NCBI RefSeq assembly: GCF_012034205.1
Contig: NZ_JAATEM010000033.1
Span: forward strand, 1 to 64,000
Source of the DNA: Streptomyces composti
GTDB lineage: Bacteria > Actinomycetota > Actinomycetes > Streptomycetales > Streptomycetaceae
Length of the DNA stretch: 64,000 nt
Direction: 5' to 3'
The notes beneath the pieces are model-generated. The model was given only the letters and a program-made list of their open reading frames with translations. It ran no database searches and was not told the DNA's origin. Positions within the stretch are counted from its first letter, which is position 1, and the number at the start of each line of letters is the position of its first letter. Shown here piece by piece: positions 43,017-51,078 of this stretch. Made by a program: the position numbers and the translations under genes.

Positions 43017-43949
43017 ATGCCCGCGAGCTATGCCTATCTCGGCCCCGAAGGCACCTTCACCGAGGTCGCCCTGCGCACGCTTCCCGAGGCCGCCACCCGG
43101 GAGCTGGTCCCGTACGTCTCCGTGCAGTCCGCGCTGGACGCGGTGCGCGCCGGTGAGGCGGAGGCGGCCTTCGTGCCGATCGAGAACTCCGTCGAGGGCG
43201 GCATCACCACCACGCTGGACGAGCTGGTCGCCGGCGCCCCGCTGATGATCTACCGCGAGGTGCTGCTGTCGATCGCCTTCGCGCTGCTCGTGCGGCCCGG
43301 CACCAAGCTGTCGGACATCAAGACGGTGACGGCCCACCCGGCCGCCCAGCCGCAGGTCCGCAACTGGCTCAAGGCCAATCTCCCGGACGCCGTCTGGGAG
43401 TCCGCCGCCTCCAACGCGGACGGTGCCCGGCTGGTGCAGGAGGGCCGTTACGACGCGGCCTTCGCCGGTGAGTTCGCCGCCTCCCGCTACGGCCTGGAGG
43501 CGCTGGAGACCGACATCCACGACGCGGAGAACGCGCAGACCCGCTTCGTGCTGGTCGGCAGGCCGGCCCGGCCCGCCGCGCCGACCGGCGCCGACAAGAC
43601 CTCCGTGGTGCTGTGGCAGCGCGACGATCATCCCGGTGGCCTGCGTGATCTGCTGGGCGAGTTCGCCACCCGCGGTATCAACCTGATGCTGCTGCAGTCC
43701 CGGCCGACCGGTGCGGGCATCGGCAACTACTGCTTCTGCATCGACGCCGAGGGCCACATCTCGGACCGCAGGGTGGCCGAGGCGCTGATGGGGCTGAAGC
43801 GGATCTGCCTGCAGGTGCGTTTCCTCGGCTCGTACCCGCGGGCGGACGTGGGCCCCGAGGAGGTGCGGCCGCTGCTGCCCGGGACCTCGGACGAGGAGTT
43901 CGCCGCGGCGGCCGACTGGGTGGCGCGGTGCCAGGACGGCAGGTTCTGA
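43017..43949 (+). CDS. pheA: Prephenate dehydratase
   Basis: 310 aa, cytosolic; converts prephenate to phenylpyruvate in phenylalanine biosynthesis. Starts YAYLGPEGTFTEVAL. The substrate-site motifs FVPIENSVEGG and NAQTRFVLVG are intact. An ACT regulatory domain (about 198-280) has HPGGLRDLLGEFATRGINLMLLQSRP, for phenylalanine feedback. Monofunctional (no chorismate mutase). ATG 43017 follows GGGTGAGGTC. Confidence 0.95.
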   Translation: MPASYAYLGPEGTFTEVALRTLPEAATRELVPYVSVQSALDAVRAGEAEAAFVPIENSVEGGITTTLDELVAGAPLMIYREVLLSIAFALLVRPGTKLSDIKTVTAHPAAQPQVRNWLKANLPDAVWESAASNADGARLVQEGRYDAAFAGEFAASRYGLEALETDIHDAENAQTRFVLVGRPARPAAPTGADKTSVVLWQRDDHPGGLRDLLGEFATRGINLMLLQSRPTGAGIGNYCFCIDAEGHISDRRVAEALMGLKRICLQVRFLGSYPRADVGPEEVRPLLPGTSDEEFAAAADWVARCQDGRF

Positions 43950-44079
43950 CCCGCTGATCCCGACCGGGGCACCGCGGGGTGCGGAACGGGACCGGCCAGG
44001 TGCGGGTACGGGCGTCGTACGGCGGCCCCGGGGCCGTCTCGTGGCGGCCGTCCGAGCGGTGCTACCTGCCGATTTTCGG

Positions 44080-44101
44080 TTGTCCACAGGAGTTATCCAC
44101 A
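44080..44101 (+). promoter_or_regulatory. DnaA box pair (left)
   Basis: TTGTCCACA at 44080-44088 and TTATCCACA at 44093-44101, the two accepted DnaA-box forms, 13 bp apart in the same orientation. Confidence 0.75.
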
Positions 44102-44352
44102 GGTCCGCTTCTCGACCTGGGGACAAGTCGACACCCACTGCACCTTCGGTCGACAAATCGCCCTTTGAGGCATGATCGCGTTCACTGTGCCGCCCATCAC
44201 CCTTCGTCCACCCTTTTCCTTTGGTCAACCCTTTGGAGCGACTCCTTTCCACTCGAAAGTGGGGGTAAAGGGTCTTTGTCCAGGGAATCCTCGAGTTCGA
44301 TCAAGTGATTCGGAGTGATCAATTCCAACGTCCACAGTTTTCCCCCACACCC

Positions 44353-44392
44353 TGTGGATAACTTTTTGGATCACACTCGGACCTGTGGACAA
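44353..44392 (-). promoter_or_regulatory. DnaA box pair (right)
   Basis: TGTGGATAA at 44353-44361 and TGTGGACAA at 44384-44392, complements of TTATCCACA and TTGTCCACA. They face the left pair across about 250 bp. Confidence 0.75.
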
Positions 44393-44582
44393 CCGGCCGC
44401 CCAGGGCCTCACGGCCAGGGAATTCCGGTCAACCCGCATACTCGCACCTACCCGTTCCGGGCTGCGCCGCCATTCCCTTGACCTCGAGGAACACAGCACG
44501 CATTTCGCTCATAACAGGACGTAATTGGCGCCACGGCAATAGTGAGTCGAGAGCCGTCCGTCCGCACCGGTAGCCTTGAGCC

Positions 44583-45860
44583 GTGATTGACCTTCGCCTG
44601 CTTCGTGAGGACCCCGACCGTGTGCGCGCTTCCCAGCGCGCCCGTGGAGAGGACGTCGCGCTCGTCGACGCCCTCCTGTCTGCCGACGAGCGGCGCAGGT
44701 CGTCCGGCGTCCGCTTCGACGAGCTGCGCGCCGAGCAGAAGGCGCTCGGCAAGCTCATCCCCAAGGCGACCGGCGACGAGAAGGCGGAGCTGCTGAGGAA
44801 GGCGGAGCAGCTCAAGGCCGACGTCAAGGCGGCCGACGCCGACCGTGACGCCGCGGCCGCCGAGACGCAGGAGCTGCTGCTCAAGCTGAGCAACATCGTC
44901 CACCCCGACGTGCCCGTCGGCGGCGAGGACGACTTCGTCACCCTGGAGACGCACGGCACCATCCGTGACTTCGCCGCCGAAGGCTTCGAGCCCAAGGACC
45001 ACCTGGAGCTCGGCCAGATCCTCGGCGCCATCGACGTCGAGCGCGGCGCCAAGGTCTCCGGGTCCCGCTTCTACTTCCTCACCGGCGTGGGCGCCCTGCT
45101 GGAGCTGGCGCTGGTGAACGCGGCCATCGCGCAGGCCACCGCGGCCGGCTTCACGCCGATGCTGACCCCGGCGCTGGTCCGCCCCCAGTCGATGGCCGGC
45201 ACCGGCTTCCTCGGCCAGGCGGCGCAGGACGTCTACCACCTCGACAAGGACGACCTCTACCTGGTCGGCACCTCCGAGGTACCGCTCGCCGCGTACCACA
45301 TGGACGAGATCATCGACGCCGACCGGCTGCCGCTGCGCTACGCCGGCTTCTCCCCGTGTTTCCGCCGCGAGGCCGGCTCGCACGGCAAGGACACCCGCGG
45401 CATCTTCCGGGTGCACCAGTTCGACAAGGTCGAGATGTTCTCCTTCGTCGCCCCCGAGGACTCGCAGGAGGAGCACCGGCGGCTGCTGGAGTGGGAGAAG
45501 CAGTGGCTGACCTCGCTGGAGCTGCCGTTCCGCGTGATCGACGTCGCCTCGGGCGACCTGGGCTCCTCGGCCGCCCGCAAGTACGACTGCGAGGCGTGGA
45601 TCCCGACCCAGGGCAAGTACCGCGAGCTGACCTCCACCTCCGACTGCACCGAGTTCCAGTCGCGGCGCCTGCAGATCCGCGTGCGCGACGGCAAGACCGT
45701 GCGGCCGCTGGCCACGCTCAACGGCACCCTGTGCGCCGTGCCGCGCACCATCGTGGCGATCCTGGAGAACCACCAGCAGCCCGACGGCTCCGTGCGGGTG
45801 CCGGAGGTGCTCCGGCCCTACCTGGGCGGGCGGGAGCTGCTGGAACCGGTCGCCAAGTGA
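44583..45860 (+). CDS. serS: Seryl-tRNA synthetase
   Basis: 425 aa, GTG start. Class II synthetase charging tRNA-Ser. The N-terminal antiparallel coiled coil (about 1-110) contacts the long variable arm. Motif 2 is in CFRREAGSHGKDTRGIFRVH and motif 3 in PRTIVAILENHQQPDGS; the serine site TSTSDCTEFQSRR is present. Coupled by a 4-bp overlap to a HAD phosphatase gene. A tRNA-like element lies shortly beyond. Confidence 0.97.
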   Translation: MIDLRLLREDPDRVRASQRARGEDVALVDALLSADERRRSSGVRFDELRAEQKALGKLIPKATGDEKAELLRKAEQLKADVKAADADRDAAAAETQELLLKLSNIVHPDVPVGGEDDFVTLETHGTIRDFAAEGFEPKDHLELGQILGAIDVERGAKVSGSRFYFLTGVGALLELALVNAAIAQATAAGFTPMLTPALVRPQSMAGTGFLGQAAQDVYHLDKDDLYLVGTSEVPLAAYHMDEIIDADRLPLRYAGFSPCFRREAGSHGKDTRGIFRVHQFDKVEMFSFVAPEDSQEEHRRLLEWEKQWLTSLELPFRVIDVASGDLGSSAARKYDCEAWIPTQGKYRELTSTSDCTEFQSRRLQIRVRDGKTVRPLATLNGTLCAVPRTIVAILENHQQPDGSVRVPEVLRPYLGGRELLEPVAK

Positions 45861-46669
45861 GCGGCTCCTCCTCACCGTTCCCGTACCGGCTGGTCGCCAC
45901 CGACCTCGACGGCACGCTGCTCGGCTCCGACGGATCGGTCACCCGGCGCACCCGTGACGCGCTCGCCGCGGCAGCGGCGGCGGGCGCGGCGCACATCGTC
46001 GTCACCGGCCGGGCGGTGCCCTGGACCCGCCCCGTCCTCGACGACCTCGGCTACCAGGGCCTCGCCGTCTGCGGTCAGGGCGCCCAGGTCTACGACGCCG
46101 GGGCCGGGCGCCTGCTGACCTCGGTCACCCTGGACCGGCAGCTCGCCGGAGTGGCCCTGGCCAAGATCGAGGCGGAGGTCGGACCGCTGCATCTGGCGGC
46201 GAGCCGGGACGGGCTGGACGGTGAGGTGCTGGTCGGGCCCGGCTACGAGGTGGTGGGCGGGCTGCCCGCCACCCCGTTCACGGACGCCTCGGACCTGTGG
46301 TCGGCCCCGCTGAACAAGCTCTACATCCAGCACCCGACGCTGAGCGACGACGAGCTGGCCGAGACGGCCGAACGGACCGCGGGCGGTTTCGTCACCGTGA
46401 CGCTGGCGGGCGAGGGCATCGTGGAGCTGCTGCCGCTCGGCCTGTCCAAGGCCACGGGGCTGTCGCTGGCGGCGCGCCGGCTCGGGGTGAAGGCCCCGGA
46501 GACCATCGCCTTCGGGGACATGCCGAACGACATCCCCATGTTCGCCTGGGCCGGACACGGTGTGGCGATGGCCAACGCGCATGCGGAGCTGCGGGCGGTG
46601 GCCGACCAGGTGACCTCGTCCAACGACGAGGACGGTGTGGCCGTCGTGCTCAAGCAGCTGCTGAACTGA
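45857..46669 (+). CDS. HAD-superfamily (Cof-type) phosphatase
   Basis: 270 aa, GTG start overlapping the serS stop (GTGA). Motif I ATDLDGTLLGSDG with nucleophile Asp, motif II ending HIVVTGRA, motif III Lys in GLSKATGLSLAARRLG and motif IV IAFGDMPNDIPMF are all present, with a Cof-type C2B cap. Hydrolyses sugar or nucleotide phosphates; the exact substrate is unknown. A paralogue lies at 55.2-56.0 kb. Confidence 0.92.
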   Translation: MSGSSSPFPYRLVATDLDGTLLGSDGSVTRRTRDALAAAAAAGAAHIVVTGRAVPWTRPVLDDLGYQGLAVCGQGAQVYDAGAGRLLTSVTLDRQLAGVALAKIEAEVGPLHLAASRDGLDGEVLVGPGYEVVGGLPATPFTDASDLWSAPLNKLYIQHPTLSDDELAETAERTAGGFVTVTLAGEGIVELLPLGLSKATGLSLAARRLGVKAPETIAFGDMPNDIPMFAWAGHGVAMANAHAELRAVADQVTSSNDEDGVAVVLKQLLN

Positions 46670-46670
46670 A

Positions 46671-46704
46671 CCGGGCCCCGGCTCGGTGACGAGCCTCGGC
46701 CCGG
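46671..46704. terminator. Terminator after serS-HAD, also beyond the tRNA-like element
   Basis: CCGGGCC and GGCTCG arms paired with CGAGCC and GGCCCGG around a GTGA loop, with one small internal loop. Starts two bases after the HAD stop and ends nine bases before the 3' end of the minus-strand tRNA-like element. Confidence 0.75.
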
Positions 46705-46709
46705 CGATC

Positions 46710-46817
<108 letters not shown>

Positions 46818-47274
46818 GGGTGGGCGGCCCACGCGAGGTGCGACTCGCGTGCTCGAAGCGGCCGCCCCGGGCAGCTCCCGTGGGGTGCGGTCTCGACGGA
46901 GCAGTAGGGATTACTCCGGAGTCCGCCGCGGGCTGCCCTGACGGGAGCAGGACGTACTGCCGTGCATGGACATCGTCCCGCTCCTCTCCCGGTGCAGGGG
47001 CGCCGGATCGTCACCGGCGCCGGACAGCACCACTGTGCCCGGCCGGCCCTGCCGGACGCCACCGAATAAATCCGCGGAAACCGCGCCGCACAGGGCCGCG
47101 CAGGACCGCGGGCCCGCACGGCAGCGCCGGGGCACCACGGTGCCACAGCGCCGGGGCGCCACCCGTGATCGGCGGCGCCCCGGCGCGTACGGGCGCGATG
47201 CTGACGCGGCACCGACCCGGTGCCGGCGGGGCCCGGCGCGGGTCACTCCTCCCCGGGCCCCGCGGGTCAGCGGG
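46818..47274. other. Intergenic region without a gene
   Basis: 457 bp. Contains a perfect 13-bp-stem hairpin GCGCCGGGGCGCC (47148-47160 / 47174-47186) that could terminate the leftward ABC operon. The remaining ORFs are Arg/Pro-rich shadows. Confidence 0.55.
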
Positions 47275-47994
47275 TCACTCCTCCCCGGCGAGGGTCAGCG
47301 TGCGCAGCTTCTGGCCTGCGCACCAGGTGGCCAGCACGGTCACCGCGGCAAGCAGCACCGTCGCCGTGGTCAGGCCCACGTCGGAGGTGATCAGATCGCC
47401 TCCGGCGACCTTCTGCGCCACGGCCAGCGACCACTGCTGGACGCTCAGCGTGCGGGCGCCGGGCACCAGGGAACCGAACAGCGCCTCCCACACCAGCGCG
47501 TACACCAGACCGAACACCACCGCGTGCCGGGAGACCGTGCCGAGCAGCAGGAACAGCGCCGCGTAGGCGATGGAGGCGACCAGCGCCGCCACGGTGTAGG
47601 CGACCGCGATCTGCTGCCCGTTGCCGTTGAGGACGAAGCCCGCGATCAGCGTGGGCACCGCCGAGAAGACCATGGTCACGGCGATGGCGACGATCAGCTT
47701 GGTGAAGATGATCGTGGGCCGCTTGACCGGCTTGGAGAGCAGATACACCACCGAGCCGTCGTCGATCTCCGGGCCGATCGCACCGGTACCGGCGATCACG
47801 CCGATGATCGGCACCATGGTGGCGAGCGCAAGCCCGCCCAGCAGGTCGGCCGCGGTCTGGTCGTCGGCTCCGGCGAGGCCCCGCACCGCGAACGCGATCA
47901 GCAGGAGCAGCAGGGGCAGCGCGCCCAGGATGAGGGCCCGGCGGCGGCCGAGCAGGGCCCGGTAGGTGAGCCGGGCGACTGTGGGGTCGTACAT
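47275..47994 (-). CDS. ABC exporter permease (ABC-2 type), second pair
   Basis: 239 aa with six membrane helices, last gene of the leftward four-gene operon. It begins with the cytoplasmic MYDPTVARLTYRALLGRRRA, followed by helices starting LILGALPLLLLLIAF. The elbow region EIDDGSVVYLLSKPVKRPTI is typical of ABC-2 permeases that cooperate with a separate ATPase. Eleven bp follow the stop of its ATPase gene. Substrate unknown. Confidence 0.88.
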   Translation of the reverse strand: MYDPTVARLTYRALLGRRRALILGALPLLLLLIAFAVRGLAGADDQTAADLLGGLALATMVPIIGVIAGTGAIGPEIDDGSVVYLLSKPVKRPTIIFTKLIVAIAVTMVFSAVPTLIAGFVLNGNGQQIAVAYTVAALVASIAYAALFLLLGTVSRHAVVFGLVYALVWEALFGSLVPGARTLSVQQWSLAVAQKVAGGDLITSDVGLTTATVLLAAVTVLATWCAGQKLRTLTLAGEE

Positions 47995-48004
47995 CTTCGG
48001 CCTC

Positions 48005-48916
48005 CTACGCCGCGACGAGATACGAGAAGACGGACTCGAGCGACTCGTCCGACGGCGAGACGGTGAGCAGCCGGATGCCGTGGTCGCGGGCCACCCTCGG
48101 CAGCAGCGCCGTGAAGCGGCCGAAGTCCACCGCCTGGATGAGCAGCGCGCCCTCGGCCCGGTCGACCTCGATGCCGGAGGTGGACGGGTCGGCGATCAGC
48201 GCCGCGGCCAGGGCGCGGTCGTCGCTGGAGCGCACCAGGTAGCGGTGCGGGCGGTCGGTCATCAGACGGCGGATCTTGCGGAAGTCGCCGCTGGCCGCGT
48301 GCCGGCCCGCCACCACCACCTCGATGTGCCGGGCGAGCTGCTCGACCTCCTCGAGGATGTGGGAGGAGAACAGCACCGTGCGGCCCTCGTCGCCCATGCG
48401 CCGCAGCAGGTCCATCAGCTGCATGCGCTGGCGCGGGTCCATGCCGTTGAACGGCTCGTCGAGCAGCAGCAGCGACGGCTCGTGGACCAGCGCCGAGGCC
48501 ATCTTCACGCGCTGGCGCATGCCCTTGGAGTACGTGGCGATCTTGCGGTCCTGGGCGTACTCCATCTCGACCGTGGCGAGCGCCTTCTGCGCCGCCTTGG
48601 CGCCCAGGCCGTGCAGCTCGGCGTTGGCGAGGACGAACTCGCGGCCGGTGAGGAAGTCGTACATCGCCTCACGCTCGGGGACGATGCCGATGTGCTTGTA
48701 GATGGCCTCGTTGCGCCACACCTGCTGCCCGTCGAGGGTGACGGTGCCGGTGGAGGGGGCGAGGAAGCCCGCCATCATGTTGATGAGGGTGGACTTCCCG
48801 GCGCCGTTGGGGCCGAGCAGGCCGGTCACGCCGGGGCCGATGGTCATGGTGATGTCGTTGACGGCGACCACATTGCCGAACCAGCGGGAGACGTGGTCGA
48901 TGGAGAGCGTTGTCAC
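48005..48916 (-). CDS. ABC transporter ATP-binding protein, second pair
   Basis: 303 aa. Walker A GPNGAGKST, Q-loop region GIVPEREAMYDF, signature YSKGMRQRVK, Walker B LLLLDEPFNGMD, switch His in LFSSHILEEVE. The C-terminal ~90 residues form the extra domain of drug/antibiotic-type ATPases. The GTG at 48914-48916 overlaps the upstream permease stop by four bases (translational coupling). Confidence 0.94.
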   Translation of the reverse strand: MTTLSIDHVSRWFGNVVAVNDITMTIGPGVTGLLGPNGAGKSTLINMMAGFLAPSTGTVTLDGQQVWRNEAIYKHIGIVPEREAMYDFLTGREFVLANAELHGLGAKAAQKALATVEMEYAQDRKIATYSKGMRQRVKMASALVHEPSLLLLDEPFNGMDPRQRMQLMDLLRRMGDEGRTVLFSSHILEEVEQLARHIEVVVAGRHAASGDFRKIRRLMTDRPHRYLVRSSDDRALAAALIADPSTSGIEVDRAEGALLIQAVDFGRFTALLPRVARDHGIRLLTVSPSDESLESVFSYLVAA

Positions 48917-49827
48917 AGGCCCACCTTCTTGTAGCGGCGCACCAGGAGGCCGTAGCACGCGGCGATCAGACCGAGGGTGAACAGGACGTAGACGACTCCC
49001 TCGCCGGTGTCCGGGCCGACCCCGCCGGGGAAGGTGGACGTGGCTCCGAGGAAGGCGGTCTGCACCCCGTCGATGAGGGTGACCGGCGAGAACAGGCCGA
49101 TCCAGGCGATGGAGCCGTCGCTGCCCTGGGCGTCCGCGATCGCCTGGAGCGTGGAGACCGCGCCGTAGGAGATGGTCAGGACCGCGATCACGGCCGCGAT
49201 GCCGAAGCCGCGCCGCGGGGTGACGGCGGCGATGACCAGGCCGATGCCGGCGAGAAGCAGCGAGAGCAGTGCCACGGAGACGATTCCCTGAGCGAATCCC
49301 TTGGTCTGGTCGGTGAAGTCGAGCTTGGCGAGCAGCGCGCCCAGGTACAGCACCAGCAGGGGTGCGGCCGTGAGGGCGAACAGGGCCGAGGCCAGCGCGG
49401 CGAACTTGGCGAGCACGTAGTCGGCGGTCTCGATCGGCCGCGAGAAGTACAGCGGGACGGTCTTGAAGCGCAGGTCGCGGGAGACCGCCACCGGTGCCTG
49501 CGAGGCGACGTACAGGCTGATCACGGCCTGCATGATGATCGCGTACTCGGTGTAGTCGACGGGCAGGTCCTTGGCCTTGGTGGCCACGGCGACGGCCACC
49601 ATGATCGCGGCCGGCACGCACATCACCACGAACAGCAGCATCGGCAGCACCTTGGACTTCACCGAGCGGCCGAGGCCGTAGGCGCCGCGCAGCGACTGCG
49701 AGTAGAGCGAGCGGCGGGCGTAGGCGCGGCCGAGCCGGGGTCCGTCGTAGGAGCGGTAGCCGATGTTGTGGATACGGGTGTCACCCGCGGCGGTGGCGGG
49801 TGTCCGCAGGGACTGCTCAGCTGCCAT
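48913..49827 (-). CDS. ABC exporter permease (ABC-2 type), first pair
   Basis: 304 aa. A cytoplasmic N-terminal stretch of ~55 residues (IHNIGYRSYDGPRLGRAYA) precedes six membrane helices. RDLRFKTVPLYFSRPIETADY is the ABC-2 elbow segment. Overlaps the upstream ATPase gene by 11 bp and the downstream one by four. Pairs with the ATPase at 49817-50785. Confidence 0.9.
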   Translation of the reverse strand: MAAEQSLRTPATAAGDTRIHNIGYRSYDGPRLGRAYARRSLYSQSLRGAYGLGRSVKSKVLPMLLFVVMCVPAAIMVAVAVATKAKDLPVDYTEYAIIMQAVISLYVASQAPVAVSRDLRFKTVPLYFSRPIETADYVLAKFAALASALFALTAAPLLVLYLGALLAKLDFTDQTKGFAQGIVSVALLSLLLAGIGLVIAAVTPRRGFGIAAVIAVLTISYGAVSTLQAIADAQGSDGSIAWIGLFSPVTLIDGVQTAFLGATSTFPGGVGPDTGEGVVYVLFTLGLIAACYGLLVRRYKKVGL

Positions 49828-50785
49828 GGCCGACCGCCTCCTTCCGCTGCTCGTCGCTGCTGGTGAAGACCTCGGCGATGTGGTGCCGGCGCTGCTCCAT
49901 GCGCACCAGGCCGAGGCCCAGGTCGGCGATCACGTCGCGGACCAGGTCGTAGGTCTCCTCGCCCTGCGCGGTGAGCAGCAGGATGTGTCCGGCGCCCGGG
50001 AGTCCGCTGCCGTCCTCGGCGCTCACCCCGCGCGCCTGGAGCGCCTCGCGCACCGCGCGGGTGCCGTCCGGGTGCTCGTCGGTGTCGGTGACCTCGATCG
50101 CCAGGGTGGTGGTGGTCTGGGTGAAGTCGGTGGTGGAGCTGGACCGCAGCAGCTTGCCGCCGTCGATGACGACGACGTGGTCGCAGGTGCGCTCGAGCTC
50201 GCCCAGCAGGTGGGAGGTGACCAGGACCGAGATGCCGAAGTCGGTGTGGATGCGGCGGATCAGGCCGAGCATCTCGTCGCGGCCGACCGGGTCGAGGCCG
50301 TTGGTCGGCTCGTCCAGGAAGACCAGCTGCGGGTCGTGCACCAGGGCCTGAGCCAGCTTCACGCGCTGCTTCATGCCGGTGGAGTAGCCGCCGATGGGGC
50401 GGTAGCGCTCCTCGTACAGGCCGACATGGCGCAGCGTGTCCGCGGTGCGCTCGCGCGCGGCGGTGGGCGGCAGCCCCGACATGCGGGCCATGTGGACGAC
50501 GAACTCGGTCGCCGACACGTCCGGCGGCAGGCAGTCGTGCTCCGGCATGTAGCCGACCCGCTCCCGGATGGCGGCGCCCTTGTCGGCGACGTCCAGTCCG
50601 AGCACTTCGGCACGGCCCTCGGTGGCGGGGGAGAGACCAAGAAGAATCTTGATCAGAGTGGACTTGCCGGCTCCATTGGCTCCGACGAGTCCGGTCACAC
50701 CGGGCCCGATGTCCACGGAGAGCCGGTCAAGAGCGGTCACCCTCGGGTACCGCTTGCTCAGGCTTTCGGTCGCGATCACAGTCAC
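49817..50785 (-). CDS. ABC transporter ATP-binding protein, first pair
   Basis: 322 aa, first gene of the operon. Walker A GANGAGKST, signature YSTGMKQRVK, Walker B LVFLDEPTNGLD and switch His in LVTSHLLGELE are intact, followed by a C-terminal accessory domain. Start GTG 50785 (VTVIATES), with GAGG at the junction; a second in-frame GTG six bases later has better spacing (eight bases). Two ATPase/permease pairs in one operon suggest two half-systems or a heteromeric exporter. Confidence 0.94.
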   Translation of the reverse strand: MTVIATESLSKRYPRVTALDRLSVDIGPGVTGLVGANGAGKSTLIKILLGLSPATEGRAEVLGLDVADKGAAIRERVGYMPEHDCLPPDVSATEFVVHMARMSGLPPTAARERTADTLRHVGLYEERYRPIGGYSTGMKQRVKLAQALVHDPQLVFLDEPTNGLDPVGRDEMLGLIRRIHTDFGISVLVTSHLLGELERTCDHVVVIDGGKLLRSSSTTDFTQTTTTLAIEVTDTDEHPDGTRAVREALQARGVSAEDGSGLPGAGHILLLTAQGEETYDLVRDVIADLGLGLVRMEQRRHHIAEVFTSSDEQRKEAVGHGS

Positions 50786-50852
50786 GTCCTCGACGGTATT
50801 GACCCGTACCACGCCGGTCGTCAGACCGGAGAGCCGTCTTGGGGTCCATCTG

Positions 50853-50895
50853 GAGTCGTACGTTCCCGTAGGGGAGTCGTACGTGCTTGTAGGGG
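50853..50895. promoter_or_regulatory. Twin 21-bp direct repeat upstream of the ABC operon
   Basis: Two copies of GAGTCGTACGT..GTAGGG, two helical turns apart, each containing the palindrome CGTACG. Positioned 70-110 bp upstream of the first ATPase gene on the minus strand, a likely regulator-binding site. Confidence 0.5.
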
Positions 50896-51078
50896 GCGTG
50901 CTCGCGGGGGGTGCTTTGCGGGGCGTACTCACAGGGGGGTGTTCGCAGGGGCGCTGTTGACGTCTTGTCCAACAACTGCCAGATTCGCGGCAGCCCCGCC
51001 CGCCCGCGCCGCCTGCGCAGACGCGTGCTGAGCGGGCCGGGGAGGGCGGAGACGGCCGAGTCGGCGGGGAGGGCGGAG

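Larger units (their letters stand above)
43950..44582. promoter_or_regulatory. pheA-serS intergenic region with DnaA boxes
   Basis: 633 bp, unusually AT-rich between 44160 and 44380 and without a gene. Contains four perfect 9-mers of DnaA-box type (annotated separately), a CCACT-CGAA-AGTGG hairpin (about 44250-44263) and presumably the serS promoter at its right end. Confidence 0.7.

Noticed and set aside
44080..44392. The chromosomal origin oriC itself
   Set aside because: Streptomyces oriC lies between dnaA and dnaN with many more DnaA boxes; here only four boxes flank pheA and serS.
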